Notes: generated by a model not told the origin, from the sequence alone. A DNA stretch of 64,000 nt from Nonomuraea guangzhouensis (GCF_019396345.1 NZ_JAHKRM010000045.1:1-64000), one strand, 5' to 3'; shown: positions 41,301 through 49,634, counted from the first letter of the stretch. Numbers and translations are program-made.

Positions 41301-43257
41301 CGGCCTGCACCTCGCCCTTCCACAGAGCGATGAGGCCGTCCTGGAAGAGCCGCTTGAAGTCCTTCCTGTCGACCTCCTCGTTCGGCGTGTAGCGCAGCCC
41401 GAAGTCGTAGATCCAGGCGTTCTTGGTGGCGGGGTCGCTGTCCCTGTCGATCTCGTACGGCCGCTCGTCCACGACCTCGACGCCGAGCCGCTGGATCAGC
41501 GGGAGCGCCCGCGACAGCGAGATGGGCGTGCCCAGCTTGTAGATCTTCAGCCGTCGCTCGCCCTCGCCGGCGTCGTAGGGCTCGTAGAGGTTGAGGCCGA
41601 TCTCGTTCTCGTCGGAGCCGGCCAGCTGCTCCAGGCGGCGCAGGTCCACCACGGCCATCTCCGGCGGGAAGTCGGCCTTGTAGCCCTCGGGGAAGGCCGT
41701 CTGGTAGCGCCTGGTCAGTCTGGGAGCCTCCTCCTCGGAGGTCAGCTCCGACAGCGCCGCGGCCAGGTCGTCCTCCCATGACCGGGTGATCGCGGCCAGC
41801 CGCGCCTCCAGCTCCTCCACGTCGACGGCCGGCGGCGGCAGCTGCTTGCCGCGCTCGCCGCGGATGACCACGTGCAGCCGCGCCAGGGCGGACTCACCGA
41901 TCATCGCGCTGTAGTCGAGCGTCTTGCCGCCCAGCGCCTTGAGCAGGAGCTCCTGCATCCGGTAGCGCACCTGAGTGGTGTAGCGGTCGCGCGGCAGGTA
42001 GATCAGGCAGGAGATGTAGCGGCCGTAGTCGTCGCGGCGCAGGAACAGCTTGACCTGCTTGCGCTCGCGCAGCCGCAGCACACCGAGCGCGATCGGCAGG
42101 AGCTGGTCGAGCGAGGTCTGGAAGAGCTCGTCGCGCGGGAACGTCTCGAGGATCTCGATCAGGTCCTTGCCGTCGTGGCTGTCCGGAGCCAGCCCGGCCT
42201 GGTCCAGCACGTCGGCGAGCTTGCGCCTGAGCACCGGGATCCTGGAGATCGACTCGTTGTAGGCCACGTGCGTGAACAGGCCGAGGAAGCGGCGCTCGCC
42301 GATCACCTCGCCCTCCGGCGAGAACAGCTTCACCCCGATGTAGTCGAGGTAGGCCGCGCGGTGCACGGTCGCCCGGGAGTTGGCCTTGGTGATGATCAGC
42401 AGCTGCTTCTCGCGGGCCTTGGCCCGCACCTCGGCGGGAAGGACGGAGAAGCTCTCCGAGCCGATCTTGTCGTCACGCAGGATGCCCAGCGCCGCGCCGG
42501 GCAGCGCGCGCAGCGCGTCGCCCTCGTCGGTGTGCTCCAGGCGGTACTCGCGGTAGCCGAGGAAGGTGAAGTGCCCGTCCGCGAGCCAGCGCAGCAGGTC
42601 GAGGCTGTCCTCGACCTCGGCGGGCTCCAGCGGTGGCGGGTTGAGCGTCAGGTCCTCCGCCGTCTGTACGGCGACCCCGCGCATCTTCCTGAAGTCCTCG
42701 ACCGCCTGCCGCACGTCGGACAGGACCCGCTGGAGGTCGGCCTCCAGCTGCTTGAGCGCCTCGGGGTCGGACTGCCGGTCGATCTCGAAGTGCATCCAGG
42801 ACTCGACCTGCATCTGGCCGGTGACGTCCTCCTGGCCCCTGCCGAGCATCTTGCCGGTCATGTCACGGCGTACCCGCATCTGCGGGTGGGCCACCAGGTA
42901 GGTGCCGATGTCATGCCTGGCCAGCTCCATCTCCACCGAGTCGACCAGGAACGACATGTCGTCGGTGACCACCTCGACCACGGAGTGCCCCGGGTCCCAC
43001 CCGTTCTCCTCGAGCGTCGGGGTGTAGACGCGGACCATGGCCCGGCCCTGGGGGCGTACCTCGGCCAGCTGCTTCTGCGACATCGCCGGGCCGTACACGT
43101 CAACGGGACTACGGTCGAGCAGGTCCTCCGGCGCGACGTGCCGGTAGTAGATCCGCAAGAAGGACAGCGCATCCTCGGGGCTCACATGGTCGCTGCTCAC
43201 CGCGCATCGTTGCGCGGCTCGCTGGAGCAGCTCATCCTTGGCCTCGTCGAGCGGCAT
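38386..43257 (-). CDS. gdhB: NAD-dependent glutamate dehydrogenase, large (GDH-180-like) type
   Basis: This enzyme of about 1,623 residues converts glutamate to 2-oxoglutarate and ammonia with NAD, the main glutamate catabolic route in actinomycetes. An N-terminal ACT-like regulatory half (about 1-700) precedes the catalytic dehydrogenase domain (about 780-1200, with PTGSKGGFVVKRPP near 848 and KVMGITARGAWESVK near 951) and a helical C-terminal region. Length is normal for the class. The start is taken at ATG 43257 (MPLDEAKDELL) after an AAGGAG site; an in-frame ATG at 43320 would overlap the tryptophan dioxygenase gene. It follows that gene by 38 bases, so the two may be cotranscribed. The symbol follows common Streptomyces usage. 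Confidence 0.93.
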   Translation of the reverse strand: MPLDEAKDELLQRAAQRCAVSSDHVSPEDALSFLRIYYRHVAPEDLLDRSPVDVYGPAMSQKQLAEVRPQGRAMVRVYTPTLEENGWDPGHSVVEVVTDDMSFLVDSVEMELARHDIGTYLVAHPQMRVRRDMTGKMLGRGQEDVTGQMQVESWMHFEIDRQSDPEALKQLEADLQRVLSDVRQAVEDFRKMRGVAVQTAEDLTLNPPPLEPAEVEDSLDLLRWLADGHFTFLGYREYRLEHTDEGDALRALPGAALGILRDDKIGSESFSVLPAEVRAKAREKQLLIITKANSRATVHRAAYLDYIGVKLFSPEGEVIGERRFLGLFTHVAYNESISRIPVLRRKLADVLDQAGLAPDSHDGKDLIEILETFPRDELFQTSLDQLLPIALGVLRLRERKQVKLFLRRDDYGRYISCLIYLPRDRYTTQVRYRMQELLLKALGGKTLDYSAMIGESALARLHVVIRGERGKQLPPPAVDVEELEARLAAITRSWEDDLAAALSELTSEEEAPRLTRRYQTAFPEGYKADFPPEMAVVDLRRLEQLAGSDENEIGLNLYEPYDAGEGERRLKIYKLGTPISLSRALPLIQRLGVEVVDERPYEIDRDSDPATKNAWIYDFGLRYTPNEEVDRKDFKRLFQDGLIALWKGEVQADNFNSLILRAGLTWEQVEILRVYAKYLRQAGSAFSQRYMERVLTGNVRLARLLVRLFEARLDPRRGDDVRTDLADALHEEILGALDEVASLDEDRILRAYLEMIQATLRTNYFQTVDGRRKPYISLKFDPQAISVLPLPRPKYEIFVYSARVEGVHLRFGKVARGGLRWSDRMEDFRTEILGLVKAQMVKNTVIVPTGSKGGFVVKRPPEGGGREELLAEGVACYRMFISGLLDITDNLVDGKVVPPQDTVRHDGDDTYLVVAADKGTATFSDIANGVAKEYGFWLGDAFASGGSIGYDHKVMGITARGAWESVKYHFRTIGTDVQTTDFTVAGIGDMSGDVFGNGMLLSQHIRLVAAFDHRHIFIDPDPDTARSFAERQRLFALPRSSWADYDTKLISAGGGVHPRTAKSIPITPQIREALSIPAAVTSMTPNDLISAILRAPVDLLWNGGIGTYVKASTESNADVGDKANDSLRVDAAELRCKVIGEGGNLGFTQLARIEFARGGGLVNTDFIDNSAGVDTSDHEVNIKILLDQVVRDGELTDKQRNQVFTSMTDEVADLVLRDNYAQNVVLAATRAQSVEMLHIHSRYLRRLERDGLVNRELEFLPSDKTLAERRQARLGLTAPEFSVLLAYTKLVADAELLGSDLPDDPYLASWLVSYFPSALRERFRPYMDAHPLRREIITTCVVNELVNSMGTTFMFRFSEETGASTPDIVRAYLVAREVFDLSSFYRAVEALDNKADTSMQIAMLLEARKLAERGTRWLLGNRRPPLDLAGSVSFFVKGVNGLLAHIPKLLAGPDLAAFEERRDSFAARGVPTELAERVAAMVPAYSTFDLVEISSLTGRPVNEVAEVYFDLADRLQLARLRERVIALPRDNRWNAMARAALRDDLYAAHASLTRDVLAHSTPGLSPEERLARWTEANSAAVHRSRQTLSEIWESDNFDLATLSVALRAIRTLVASSSLPHSEG

Positions 43258-43295
43258 TTCGCTCTCACTCCTTTGTGAGGGTTCGCCATGGCTTG

Positions 43296-44099
43296 TCACA
43301 GCCAGGCCCTTAGTTCCCACAGCAGCGGGAAGTAGTGCAGGCGGGTCCTACCGCGCAGGTAGGGGGCACCCGTCGAGCCGCCTGTGCCGGACTTGGTGCC
43401 GATCTGCCGTTCGACCATCTGGACATGACGGGTCCGCCACTGGGCGGCGGTCTCGTCGTGGGTCATCAGGTCTTCGGCCAGTTGCCACAGGTCGTCGTAC
43501 GACCCGCGGTCCCTCGCCACGGCCAGCAGCGTGCCCATGATCTCGTCGTCGGAGACCGGCAGGCCACGCAGGGAAAGGGCGGTGAGATAAGCATCCCACA
43601 GCGACGGCTCGTCGAGTCGGCGGCGCAACCTGGCGAGTTCGGTGTCGCTGGCGTCTCTCAGCCGGCCGAGGTAGCGGGCGTCCTTCAGCCCCGACAAGAA
43701 CTCCAGCTCGCGGAACTGCACGGACTGGAAGCCGCTCGCCGGGGCCAGCTTGGCCCGGAACTCCAGGAAGTCCTGAGGCGTCATCGTCTCCAGGACCTCG
43801 ACCTGCTCGATCAGCACCCGCTCCACCGCGTGGACCCGCTTGAACACGTGCCTGGCCTGCCAGATCTCGCCATGGAACATGGCGTCCCTGGCGACCTCCA
43901 GCTCGTGCAGCAGCAGTTTGAACCACAGCTCGTAGACCTGATGGATGGTGATGAACAGCAGCTCGTCAGGCGCCTCGGACTGAGGCAACTGCTGAGCGAG
44001 CAGCTCGGGCAGGCGGAGATAGGCGCCGTAGGAGAGCCGGCCGCCCTCCTCGCCGAATCGCCGGTCAGGAGGGATGGTCGCATCGCCATGGATGCCCAC
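43296..44099 (-). CDS. kynA: tryptophan 2,3-dioxygenase
   Basis: This 267-residue haem enzyme opens the indole ring of L-tryptophan to N-formylkynurenine, the first step of the kynurenine pathway. It has SYGAYLRLPELL at the start, FITIHQVYELWFKLLLHEL (active-site His and substrate contacts) and the axial haem His in RTRHVQMVERQIGTKSGTGGS near 222, where the GTGGS loop closes on the substrate. Length is typical of bacterial forms. It is upstream of the glutamate dehydrogenase gene; kynureninase is not in the window. Confidence 0.95.
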   Translation of the reverse strand: MGIHGDATIPPDRRFGEEGGRLSYGAYLRLPELLAQQLPQSEAPDELLFITIHQVYELWFKLLLHELEVARDAMFHGEIWQARHVFKRVHAVERVLIEQVEVLETMTPQDFLEFRAKLAPASGFQSVQFRELEFLSGLKDARYLGRLRDASDTELARLRRRLDEPSLWDAYLTALSLRGLPVSDDEIMGTLLAVARDRGSYDDLWQLAEDLMTHDETAAQWRTRHVQMVERQIGTKSGTGGSTGAPYLRGRTRLHYFPLLWELRAWL

Positions 44100-44117
44100 C
44101 GAACACCTCCCCCAAGC

Positions 44118-44140
44118 CGCCCGGTCTGATCGACCGGGCG
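44118..44140 (-). terminator. hairpin between the anti-sigma gene and kynA
   Basis: A 9-bp perfect stem (44118-44126 with 44132-44140) and a 5-base loop on the boundary between the sigma/anti-sigma pair and the tryptophan dioxygenase gene, so these are probably separate transcripts. Confidence 0.55.
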
Positions 44141-44184
44141 TACGCGCCTCGCCGTATCGATATCACCCGAAAAGGGGAAGAACG

Positions 44185-44382
44185 TCAACGTGACATCGAC
44201 ATAGGCGGGTCGTCCTCGGAGGCGGCGGGCAGGTCTTTCAGCTCGTCGAGCCGGCCCGGAATCTCGGCCATGTCCTTGAGCTCCGCCTGGCACCGTGCGC
44301 ATGTGTCGAGGTGGCGCTCGAACTCCTCTATCTCCTCATCGTCGAGGACACCGAGGACGTAGGCGGCCACCCCTTCATGCAT
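44185..44382 (-). CDS. zinc-binding anti-sigma factor (ZAS domain), short form
   Basis: This 65-residue protein contains the anti-sigma zinc motif H-x3-C-x2-C (HLDTCARC near residues 24-31) in a small helical domain, then an acidic tail. There is no membrane segment, so it is cytoplasmic and probably senses redox or ligand changes through the Cys/zinc site, releasing the partner sigma factor. ATG overlaps the sigma stop (TAATG), giving coupled synthesis in near-equal amounts. Confidence 0.85.
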   Translation of the reverse strand: MHEGVAAYVLGVLDDEEIEEFERHLDTCARCQAELKDMAEIPGRLDELKDLPAASEDDPPMSMSR

Positions 44383-44936
44383 TACCCGGCTACCCCCTTG
44401 TCCTGCAGAAGCACACGGAGAGCCCGGATCCCGTAGTAGAGCCTGGACTTCACCGTGCCGGGCGGGATCCCCAGAATCTCCGCCGCTTCACTTATCGTAC
44501 GGTCCCGGAGGTAGGTCTGCTCAATCACTTCCCGGTGTTCGTCGGACAGGCTCTGAAGTGCGTCCTTGACCACCATGGCCGAGAGCGCCCGCTCCGAGCT
44601 GTCTGGCACCGCCAGCATGTCGACTTCCGGCGGCTCGACCTCGTGTGGCCGAACACTCTTGCGCCGGCGTCCGTCGATCACGATACGGCGCGCTACTGTC
44701 AGTAGCCATGCCCAGATGAGGCTGGGCTCCCATTGCAGTCTTGCCGAGTGTCGCCAGGCTCTTACGATCGTCTCTTGAACGACGTCTTCGGCCCATTGAA
44801 GATCGTTCCCGGTCGACTTGCGTACGTGGCGCAGCAGAGGGCCGCCGAACTCCTGGTAGAGCGCCGCAATGCGCTCTTCCGCTTCGGCATCCGTACTCTC
44901 TAACCTGCCGGCGAGATGACCTAGCACGGGGCACAT
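44382..44936 (-). CDS. ECF RNA polymerase sigma factor
   Basis: This 184-residue sigma-70 family factor has region 2 (about 15-90, with DLQWAEDVVQETIVRAWRH for -10 recognition) and region 4 (about 125-180, HREVIEQTYLRDRTISEAAEILGIPPGTVKSRLYYGIRALR, a clear helix-turn-helix). The start is ATG 44936 with an AAGG site, rather than the distant in-frame start at 45161. The anti-sigma gene follows directly. The divergent envelope-redox operon beginning at 45010-45046 is the most likely target along with its own promoter; no clear ECF promoter pair could be assigned. Confidence 0.92.
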   Translation of the reverse strand: MCPVLGHLAGRLESTDAEAEERIAALYQEFGGPLLRHVRKSTGNDLQWAEDVVQETIVRAWRHSARLQWEPSLIWAWLLTVARRIVIDGRRRKSVRPHEVEPPEVDMLAVPDSSERALSAMVVKDALQSLSDEHREVIEQTYLRDRTISEAAEILGIPPGTVKSRLYYGIRALRVLLQDKGVAG

Positions 44937-45045
44937 CTTTACACCTTCGTTATCAGTGCGGTAGCCACTCCGATAACTCCAGTCATTTCTAACTATTCCG
45001 TACTCATCGGTGAACCGGTCCCCGAAGGCCCGCGTACCTCCGATC

Positions 45046-45687
45046 ATGCACAGGCTTTTGCGCGGCGAACTGCTCATGTTCGGCGGCTTCGCAGTGGCTG
45101 CCACGGTCACGATCCTGCTGGTCCTGCCTTCAGGAACCTCAGCGGGAGCCACCCAGTACACGCAGTCGGCCGCCGGTCCTATCGGGCCGGCGGATCGCGA
45201 CTTCCTGGTAAAGGTACGCCAGGCAGGCCTCTGGGAGATTCCCGTTGGCCAATGGGCCCAGACCCGCGCCGAGTCCGCGAGCGTGAAGGAGACCGGGAAG
45301 CACCTGGTCGAAGATCACACCAAGCTGGACGCGGCGACTCGCGCGCTCGCCGCGAAACTCGGCGTGCCCATACCTGACACGGCCAACGCCGATCAGCAGA
45401 GCTGGATGGCCCAGCTGTCCACGGAGAAGGGTCCCGCCTTCGACAAGGACTTCGCCAACCTGTTGCGAGCCGCGCACGGCAAGGTCTTCGCCGTCGTGGC
45501 AGCGGTGCGGGCGGGGACCCGCAACGAGGAGATCCGGAAGTTCGCCAACACGGCGAACACCGTGGTGCTGAAGCACATGACGCTGCTCGAAGGCACCGGC
45601 TTGGTGGACTTCGGCGAGCTCCCCGAGCCCCCGACGCCCTCACCTGTTCCATCCGTCGCAACGGCGGTCGAAACGAGGAGACAATAA
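45046..45687 (+). CDS. DUF4142 (ferritin-like) exported protein
   Basis: This 213-residue protein has one N-terminal signal/anchor segment (about 7-30) and a four-helix DUF4142 domain (about 45-180: ADRDFLVKVRQAGLWEIPVGQWAQTRA, KHLVEDHTKLDAA). A Pro-rich tail follows. Members are envelope proteins of unknown role, often under ECF sigma control. ATG 45046 or the upstream GTG 45010 may be the start. It ends in a TAATG overlap with the DUF1996 gene and is divergent from the ECF sigma gene. Confidence 0.8.
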   Translation: MHRLLRGELLMFGGFAVAATVTILLVLPSGTSAGATQYTQSAAGPIGPADRDFLVKVRQAGLWEIPVGQWAQTRAESASVKETGKHLVEDHTKLDAATRALAAKLGVPIPDTANADQQSWMAQLSTEKGPAFDKDFANLLRAAHGKVFAVVAAVRAGTRNEEIRKFANTANTVVLKHMTLLEGTGLVDFGELPEPPTPSPVPSVATAVETRRQ

Positions 45688-47138
45688 TGAGGAGTTCCAG
45701 ACGCGCGGCCGCGGCCGTGTCCGCTCTGGCCGTTCTGGCCGGCGGCCTGGTGTCCGCGGCGGTGATCGGCGTCGGTCCAGCGGTTGCGGACCATTGCGAT
45801 CCGGCCAACGAACAGGCGCAGCAGTCTCAATCGCCGACTCAGCAACAAAGGCGGCAGCAGCAGGCCCCGGACAACCAGGACCAGCAGCAGAACAACGACA
45901 ACCAGGACCAGCAGCAGCAGGACCAAGGCCAGCAGCAGGACCAGGGCCAGCAACAGCAGCAGGATCAGGGTCAGCAGCAGGACAACGGCCAGCAGCAGCA
46001 GGGCGGCGGTGCCCTCTTGGCCGCGCCGACCCCGGCGCCCGACGGGCAGCAGAACAACGACAACCAGGACCAGCAGCAGCAGGACCAGGGCCAGCAGCAG
46101 GACAACGGCCAGCAGCAGCAGGACCAGGGTCAGCAACAGGACCAGGGCCAGCAGGACCAGCAGCAGACGTTCCGCCGCAGGGGCAACGGAAACAACAACA
46201 ACAACCAGCCCACCAAGTCCGCGACGCCCACCCCTTCGCCTACCGGGACGGGTCAGGAAGAGGAATGCGCCGACCTCGGCCCGTTCCCCGAGGACTTCGT
46301 CGACATCCGCCGGGTCGGCCGCGGCCAGCTCGACAACTTCCAGATCGGCCGGAACGGCTCCAGGGGCACGTTCGTCTCAGCCTGTGGGACGAACGGCAAT
46401 AAGCACAACAACCCCGACAACTTCATCGTCGCACCGGGCGTGAGCAACGGCGCGCACCACCTGCACGACTACGTGGGCAACCTGACGACGAACGGGTTCT
46501 CGACGGACCAGAGCCTCGCCGCGGGCGGCACCACCTGCCGGTTCGGCGACAAGTCGGCCTACTTCTGGCCGGTGCTCCGCGACCGGAAGTCGGACGCCAA
46601 CAGCCAGGACGCGGACGGCAACGTCGGCCAGGTCCTGCGGGCCAACCAGGTCACCCTCCAGTTCCGCGGCAACGCGACGTCCAAGGTGACCGCGATGCCG
46701 AGGTTCCTGCGGCTCATCATGGGTGACGCCAAGGCGGCCACGAACGGCGGCGCCAACGCACGCGCGGCGTGGACGTGTACCGGCTTCCAGAACCGCATCA
46801 CAAATAACAAATATCCGCTCTGCCCACGCGGCAGCCAAGTCGTCCGTATCCTAGACTTCCCAAGCTGCTGGGACGGCCAGAACACCGACAGCGCCAACCA
46901 CCGTACGCACGTGGTGTTCCCGGGACAGGGTGGCGCCTGTGCACAGGGAACCAAGGCCATCCCACAGCTGCGCATGACCCTGACGTACTCGGTTCCACAG
47001 GGGCCGTCCTTCGCCGTGGACTCGTTCCCTGAGCAGAAGCACAACCCGGTGACCGATCACGCCGACTTCGCCAACGTGATGTCGAATCAGCTCATGTCGT
47101 TCGTGGTCAACTGCATCAACCGCGGGCGTCGTTGCTGA
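45687..47138 (+). CDS. exported DUF1996 protein with Gln/Asp/Asn-rich repeat domain
   Basis: This 483-residue secreted protein has a signal peptide at about 1-34 (ending AVA), then a low-complexity region of Gln, Asp, Asn and Gly from about 40 to 160, split by a GGGALLAAPTPAP insert. A DUF1996 domain (about 200-480) follows, with FVSACGTNGNKHNNPDNF, HHLHDYVGN and several Cys pairs. The low-complexity part was built by duplication: 45884-45941 and 46046-46103 differ at one base in 58. DUF1996 is otherwise found mainly in secreted fungal and actinomycete proteins; function unknown. It is translationally coupled to the DUF4142 gene. Confidence 0.85.
   Translation: MRSSRRAAAAVSALAVLAGGLVSAAVIGVGPAVADHCDPANEQAQQSQSPTQQQRRQQQAPDNQDQQQNNDNQDQQQQDQGQQQDQGQQQQQDQGQQQDNGQQQQGGGALLAAPTPAPDGQQNNDNQDQQQQDQGQQQDNGQQQQDQGQQQDQGQQDQQQTFRRRGNGNNNNNQPTKSATPTPSPTGTGQEEECADLGPFPEDFVDIRRVGRGQLDNFQIGRNGSRGTFVSACGTNGNKHNNPDNFIVAPGVSNGAHHLHDYVGNLTTNGFSTDQSLAAGGTTCRFGDKSAYFWPVLRDRKSDANSQDADGNVGQVLRANQVTLQFRGNATSKVTAMPRFLRLIMGDAKAATNGGANARAAWTCTGFQNRITNNKYPLCPRGSQVVRILDFPSCWDGQNTDSANHRTHVVFPGQGGACAQGTKAIPQLRMTLTYSVPQGPSFAVDSFPEQKHNPVTDHADFANVMSNQLMSFVVNCINRGRRC
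45884..46103 (+). repeat. 58-bp direct repeat within the Gln-rich region
   Basis: 45884-45941 and 46046-46103 match at 57 of 58 positions, offset by 162 bases. The high identity suggests recent duplication or ongoing slippage in the CAG-rich tract. Confidence 0.85.
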
Positions 47139-47192
47139 CGTAGGTCGGCCCTCCCGAGTCGCACCCTCAATCGACGACCTTGGAGGGAATCG

Positions 47193-47972
47193 ATGCTCCA
47201 CAAAAGACTGCCCCGGCACGCTCCGAGCAAGCTGGACTCCAGGTACGTCCGGCTCGGAGTGAGCACTGGGATCGCCGTGTTGATCCTGGCAGGGTTCGCC
47301 CTGACCATGACCGACAACGGGATCTCATGGCTCGGGCAAGGGGTGGGCTTCCTCGAGTTCTACGCGGGCGTGTTCGCCCTGGTGTTACTGAGCGCGACGG
47401 TCGGGCTCGGTCTGCTCACCACCGAACGCGTCTTCCTGTCCCCGTCCAACAGGGTCAGGGCACAACTGGCACATCGGGCCACAGCGGCGATCGGGATGGC
47501 CTACCTGGTCACGCACATCAGTCTTATGGTCAGTCTGGGCCATGCCCCACTGGCCGCGACAGTGGTCCCAATTGCCGGTATCTATGTGGGATTCGGCGCA
47601 GTAGCCTTCGACATGATGGTGATCATCGTTGTGTCGGGGATCATACGAGGACGGTTCGCGGTGACGGCCAGGCCATGGGTATGGCGGACGATCCACGCCA
47701 CCGCGTACCTGTCCTGGCCCGTGGCCATCATGCATGGTCTGACCGCGGGCCGCCCACCCGCGCCCTGGGTGGCGTGGTCGTACATCGTCTGCCTGGCAGC
47801 CGTCGGCGGGGCCCTGCTCGTCCGAGTGGTGGCCACGATCCTCAGGCCGGCCCTCCAGCCGGAATGGGTGAAGACGCCGGAGGTCGACAGGTCGCCGGTC
47901 GCGCGGCCGGTGGACGTCAACGCGCCAGTGAGCCTCGACGCAGCGCGTAGGAAGTACCGGGAGGCGGGATGA
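47193..47972 (+). CDS. membrane b-type cytochrome, ferric-reductase-like transmembrane protein
   Basis: This 259-residue integral membrane protein has about six hydrophobic segments between residues 22 and 220. Two helices each carry a pair of His at haem-ligand spacing: HRATAAIGMAYLVTHIS (about 93-107) and HATAYLSWPVAIMH (about 168-181). This is the FRD/ferric-reductase-like bis-haem pattern. It has no flavin or NAD domain of its own; those functions may come from the NuoF-ferredoxin fusion 31 bases downstream. It would pass electrons across the membrane to an outside acceptor, perhaps the DUF1996/DUF4142 proteins or metal ions (inference). A GGAGG site precedes ATG. Confidence 0.85.
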   Translation: MLHKRLPRHAPSKLDSRYVRLGVSTGIAVLILAGFALTMTDNGISWLGQGVGFLEFYAGVFALVLLSATVGLGLLTTERVFLSPSNRVRAQLAHRATAAIGMAYLVTHISLMVSLGHAPLAATVVPIAGIYVGFGAVAFDMMVIIVVSGIIRGRFAVTARPWVWRTIHATAYLSWPVAIMHGLTAGRPPAPWVAWSYIVCLAAVGGALLVRVVATILRPALQPEWVKTPEVDRSPVARPVDVNAPVSLDAARRKYREAG

Positions 47973-48003
47973 GACCGCACAGGAATGCCCAGGAGGCGCC
48001 AGA

Positions 48004-49503
48004 GTGATCCCGCAGAGAGTCCCACGCGTGTTACGCGTGGGCCCGGCCCGCCTGACCGCCGGGCTGGAGCACACGAGGCGGATCGATCTCCCCGCCCACC
48101 GGACGCTGCACGGCGAGCCGGTGTTGCGTGATATCGAGACCCTGATCGCCCAGGTGAACGAGGTCGACATGCGCGGCAGGGGCGGAGCGGCCTTTCCGGT
48201 CGGCCGCAAGATGCGCGCGGTCGCCGACGCCGCCGGGGCACGCGAGAGTGTCGTGCTGGTCAACGGCTCGGAGGGCGAGCCGGCCAGCTTCAAGGACACC
48301 ATGATGCTCATCCGCAACCCCCACCTCGTGCTCGACGGCGCGGTTCTCGCCGCTGAGGCCCTGCACGCGCGCGAGGTCGTCGTGGCGATCGGGTCCGGCG
48401 GCGAGGTGGCCGAGGCGTCGGTCTCCGCCGCCGTGGCCGAGCGGCGCGCCGCCAACGTGGCGGGCGGCCAGGAGAGCCACGTGAAGATCCGGGTGGTCGC
48501 GCTTGAGGAGAGGTTCATCTCGGGCGAGGGCGGGGCCCTGGTGCGCGGCGTGAACGGCGGGGAGGCCATCCCCAACGGCCGTAAGAAGCGCGCCGCCGAG
48601 AGCGGCGTGGACGGCCTGCCGACGCTGCTGTCGAACACCGAGACGTTCGCCCAGCTCGCCCTGCTCGCCGAGTACGGCCCCGAAGGCTACGCCGAGTACG
48701 GCACCGCCAAGGAGCCCGGCACCATCCTGCTCAGCGTGAGCGGCGGCGCCACCAACCCCGCCGTCGTGGAGGCGCCCACGGGCACCCCGCTGATCGACGT
48801 CCTCGACATGTGCGAGGCGGAGATCGGCGACGGCATCCTCATGGGTGGCTACCACGGCGCCTGGATGAGCTACGAGAACGCCCTCACGGCGGTCATCTCG
48901 CGCGAGGGCATGAAGGCGAAGGGCAGCGAGCTGGGCGCCGGGATCGTGGTGCCGCTCGGCGACTCGACCTGCCCGCTCGGCGAGACGACCCGGGTGGCGG
49001 CCTACCTCGCCGCCCAGTCGTCGGGCCAGTGCGGCCCCTGCCGCCTCGGGCTGCCCGACGTGGCTCGGGCGCTGCTCGCGCTGGCCGAGGGCACCGGGTC
49101 CACGGACGCGGTACGCCGCACCGTACGAGCCGTCGAGCGCAGAGGCGCCTGCTTCCACCCCGACGGCACGGCCAGGTTCGTCCTGTCCTCCCTGGACGCC
49201 TTCGAGAGCGACATCGCGCTCCACCTCGAGTACGGCTCCTGCGGCCGGCCGTGCCGCGGCGTGCTCCCCCTCCCGGAGAACGAGGACCAGCCCGAGTACC
49301 GCGTGGAGGTGGACTGGACGCGTTGCCAGGGCCACGGCCTGTGCGCGCACCTCCTGCCGGAGTTCGTGGAACTGGACGAATACGGCTTCCCCTCCTTCAA
49401 GACCGTGCCGGGCTGGATGGCGAAAGACGCTCGCCGAGCCGTGGACATGTGTCCCGCGCTGGCCCTGCGCCTCAACGAGTCCGTAGCCGTACGGGCAGGT
49501 TGA
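48004..49503 (+). CDS. NuoF-like NADH/FMN protein fused to a C-terminal ferredoxin
   Basis: This 499-residue flavo-iron-sulfur protein has an FMN site RGRGGAAFPVGRKM (about 57-70) and an NADH loop NGSEGEPASFKD (about 87-98). An SLBB part lies about 240-290, and a NuoF-type cluster region reads SSGQCGPCR...GACFHPDG, in which the first of four expected Cys is Ser. The fused ferredoxin (about 425-490) has C-x5-C and a distal CP, a 3Fe-4S or 4Fe-4S pattern. It probably feeds NADH electrons into the cytochrome b encoded upstream. GTG 48004 is the start; the spacing to that gene is 31 bases. Confidence 0.85.
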   Translation: MIPQRVPRVLRVGPARLTAGLEHTRRIDLPAHRTLHGEPVLRDIETLIAQVNEVDMRGRGGAAFPVGRKMRAVADAAGARESVVLVNGSEGEPASFKDTMMLIRNPHLVLDGAVLAAEALHAREVVVAIGSGGEVAEASVSAAVAERRAANVAGGQESHVKIRVVALEERFISGEGGALVRGVNGGEAIPNGRKKRAAESGVDGLPTLLSNTETFAQLALLAEYGPEGYAEYGTAKEPGTILLSVSGGATNPAVVEAPTGTPLIDVLDMCEAEIGDGILMGGYHGAWMSYENALTAVISREGMKAKGSELGAGIVVPLGDSTCPLGETTRVAAYLAAQSSGQCGPCRLGLPDVARALLALAEGTGSTDAVRRTVRAVERRGACFHPDGTARFVLSSLDAFESDIALHLEYGSCGRPCRGVLPLPENEDQPEYRVEVDWTRCQGHGLCAHLLPEFVELDEYGFPSFKTVPGWMAKDARRAVDMCPALALRLNESVAVRAG

Positions 49504-49506
49504 TCC

Positions 49507-49548
49507 CCTGGTCCGTCCGCCTGAGCGCGCTCAGGCGGACGGACCAGG
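49507..49548. terminator. 20-bp perfect stem terminator
   Basis: 49507-49526 and 49529-49548 are exact reverse complements with two bases between, directly after the NuoF-ferredoxin stop codon. It clearly ends the envelope-redox operon. Confidence 0.9.
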
Positions 49549-49634
49549 CAGCTTTAGTGATGCATTTGTTACCAACCGGACGGCCTCCGGGACCGTCTCA
49601 CCGATCGGTTCACCACGATCACCGGGAGACGACC

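Noticed and set aside
39268..41781. 837-codon frame antisense to glutamate dehydrogenase
   Set aside because: Rich in Gly, Arg, His and Val as expected from the complement of a high-GC gene; no domain or start signal.
44937..45045. GATAAC boxes as ECF sigma promoters between the sigma gene and the DUF4142 gene
   Set aside because: The minus-strand box is too close to the sigma start codon, and the plus-strand box has no convincing -10 at 16-17 bases.
48810..49634. In-phase upstream extension of the berberine-bridge-type oxidase
   Set aside because: It overlaps the NuoF-ferredoxin gene; a twin-arginine signal and ribosome binding site mark the true start at 49635.
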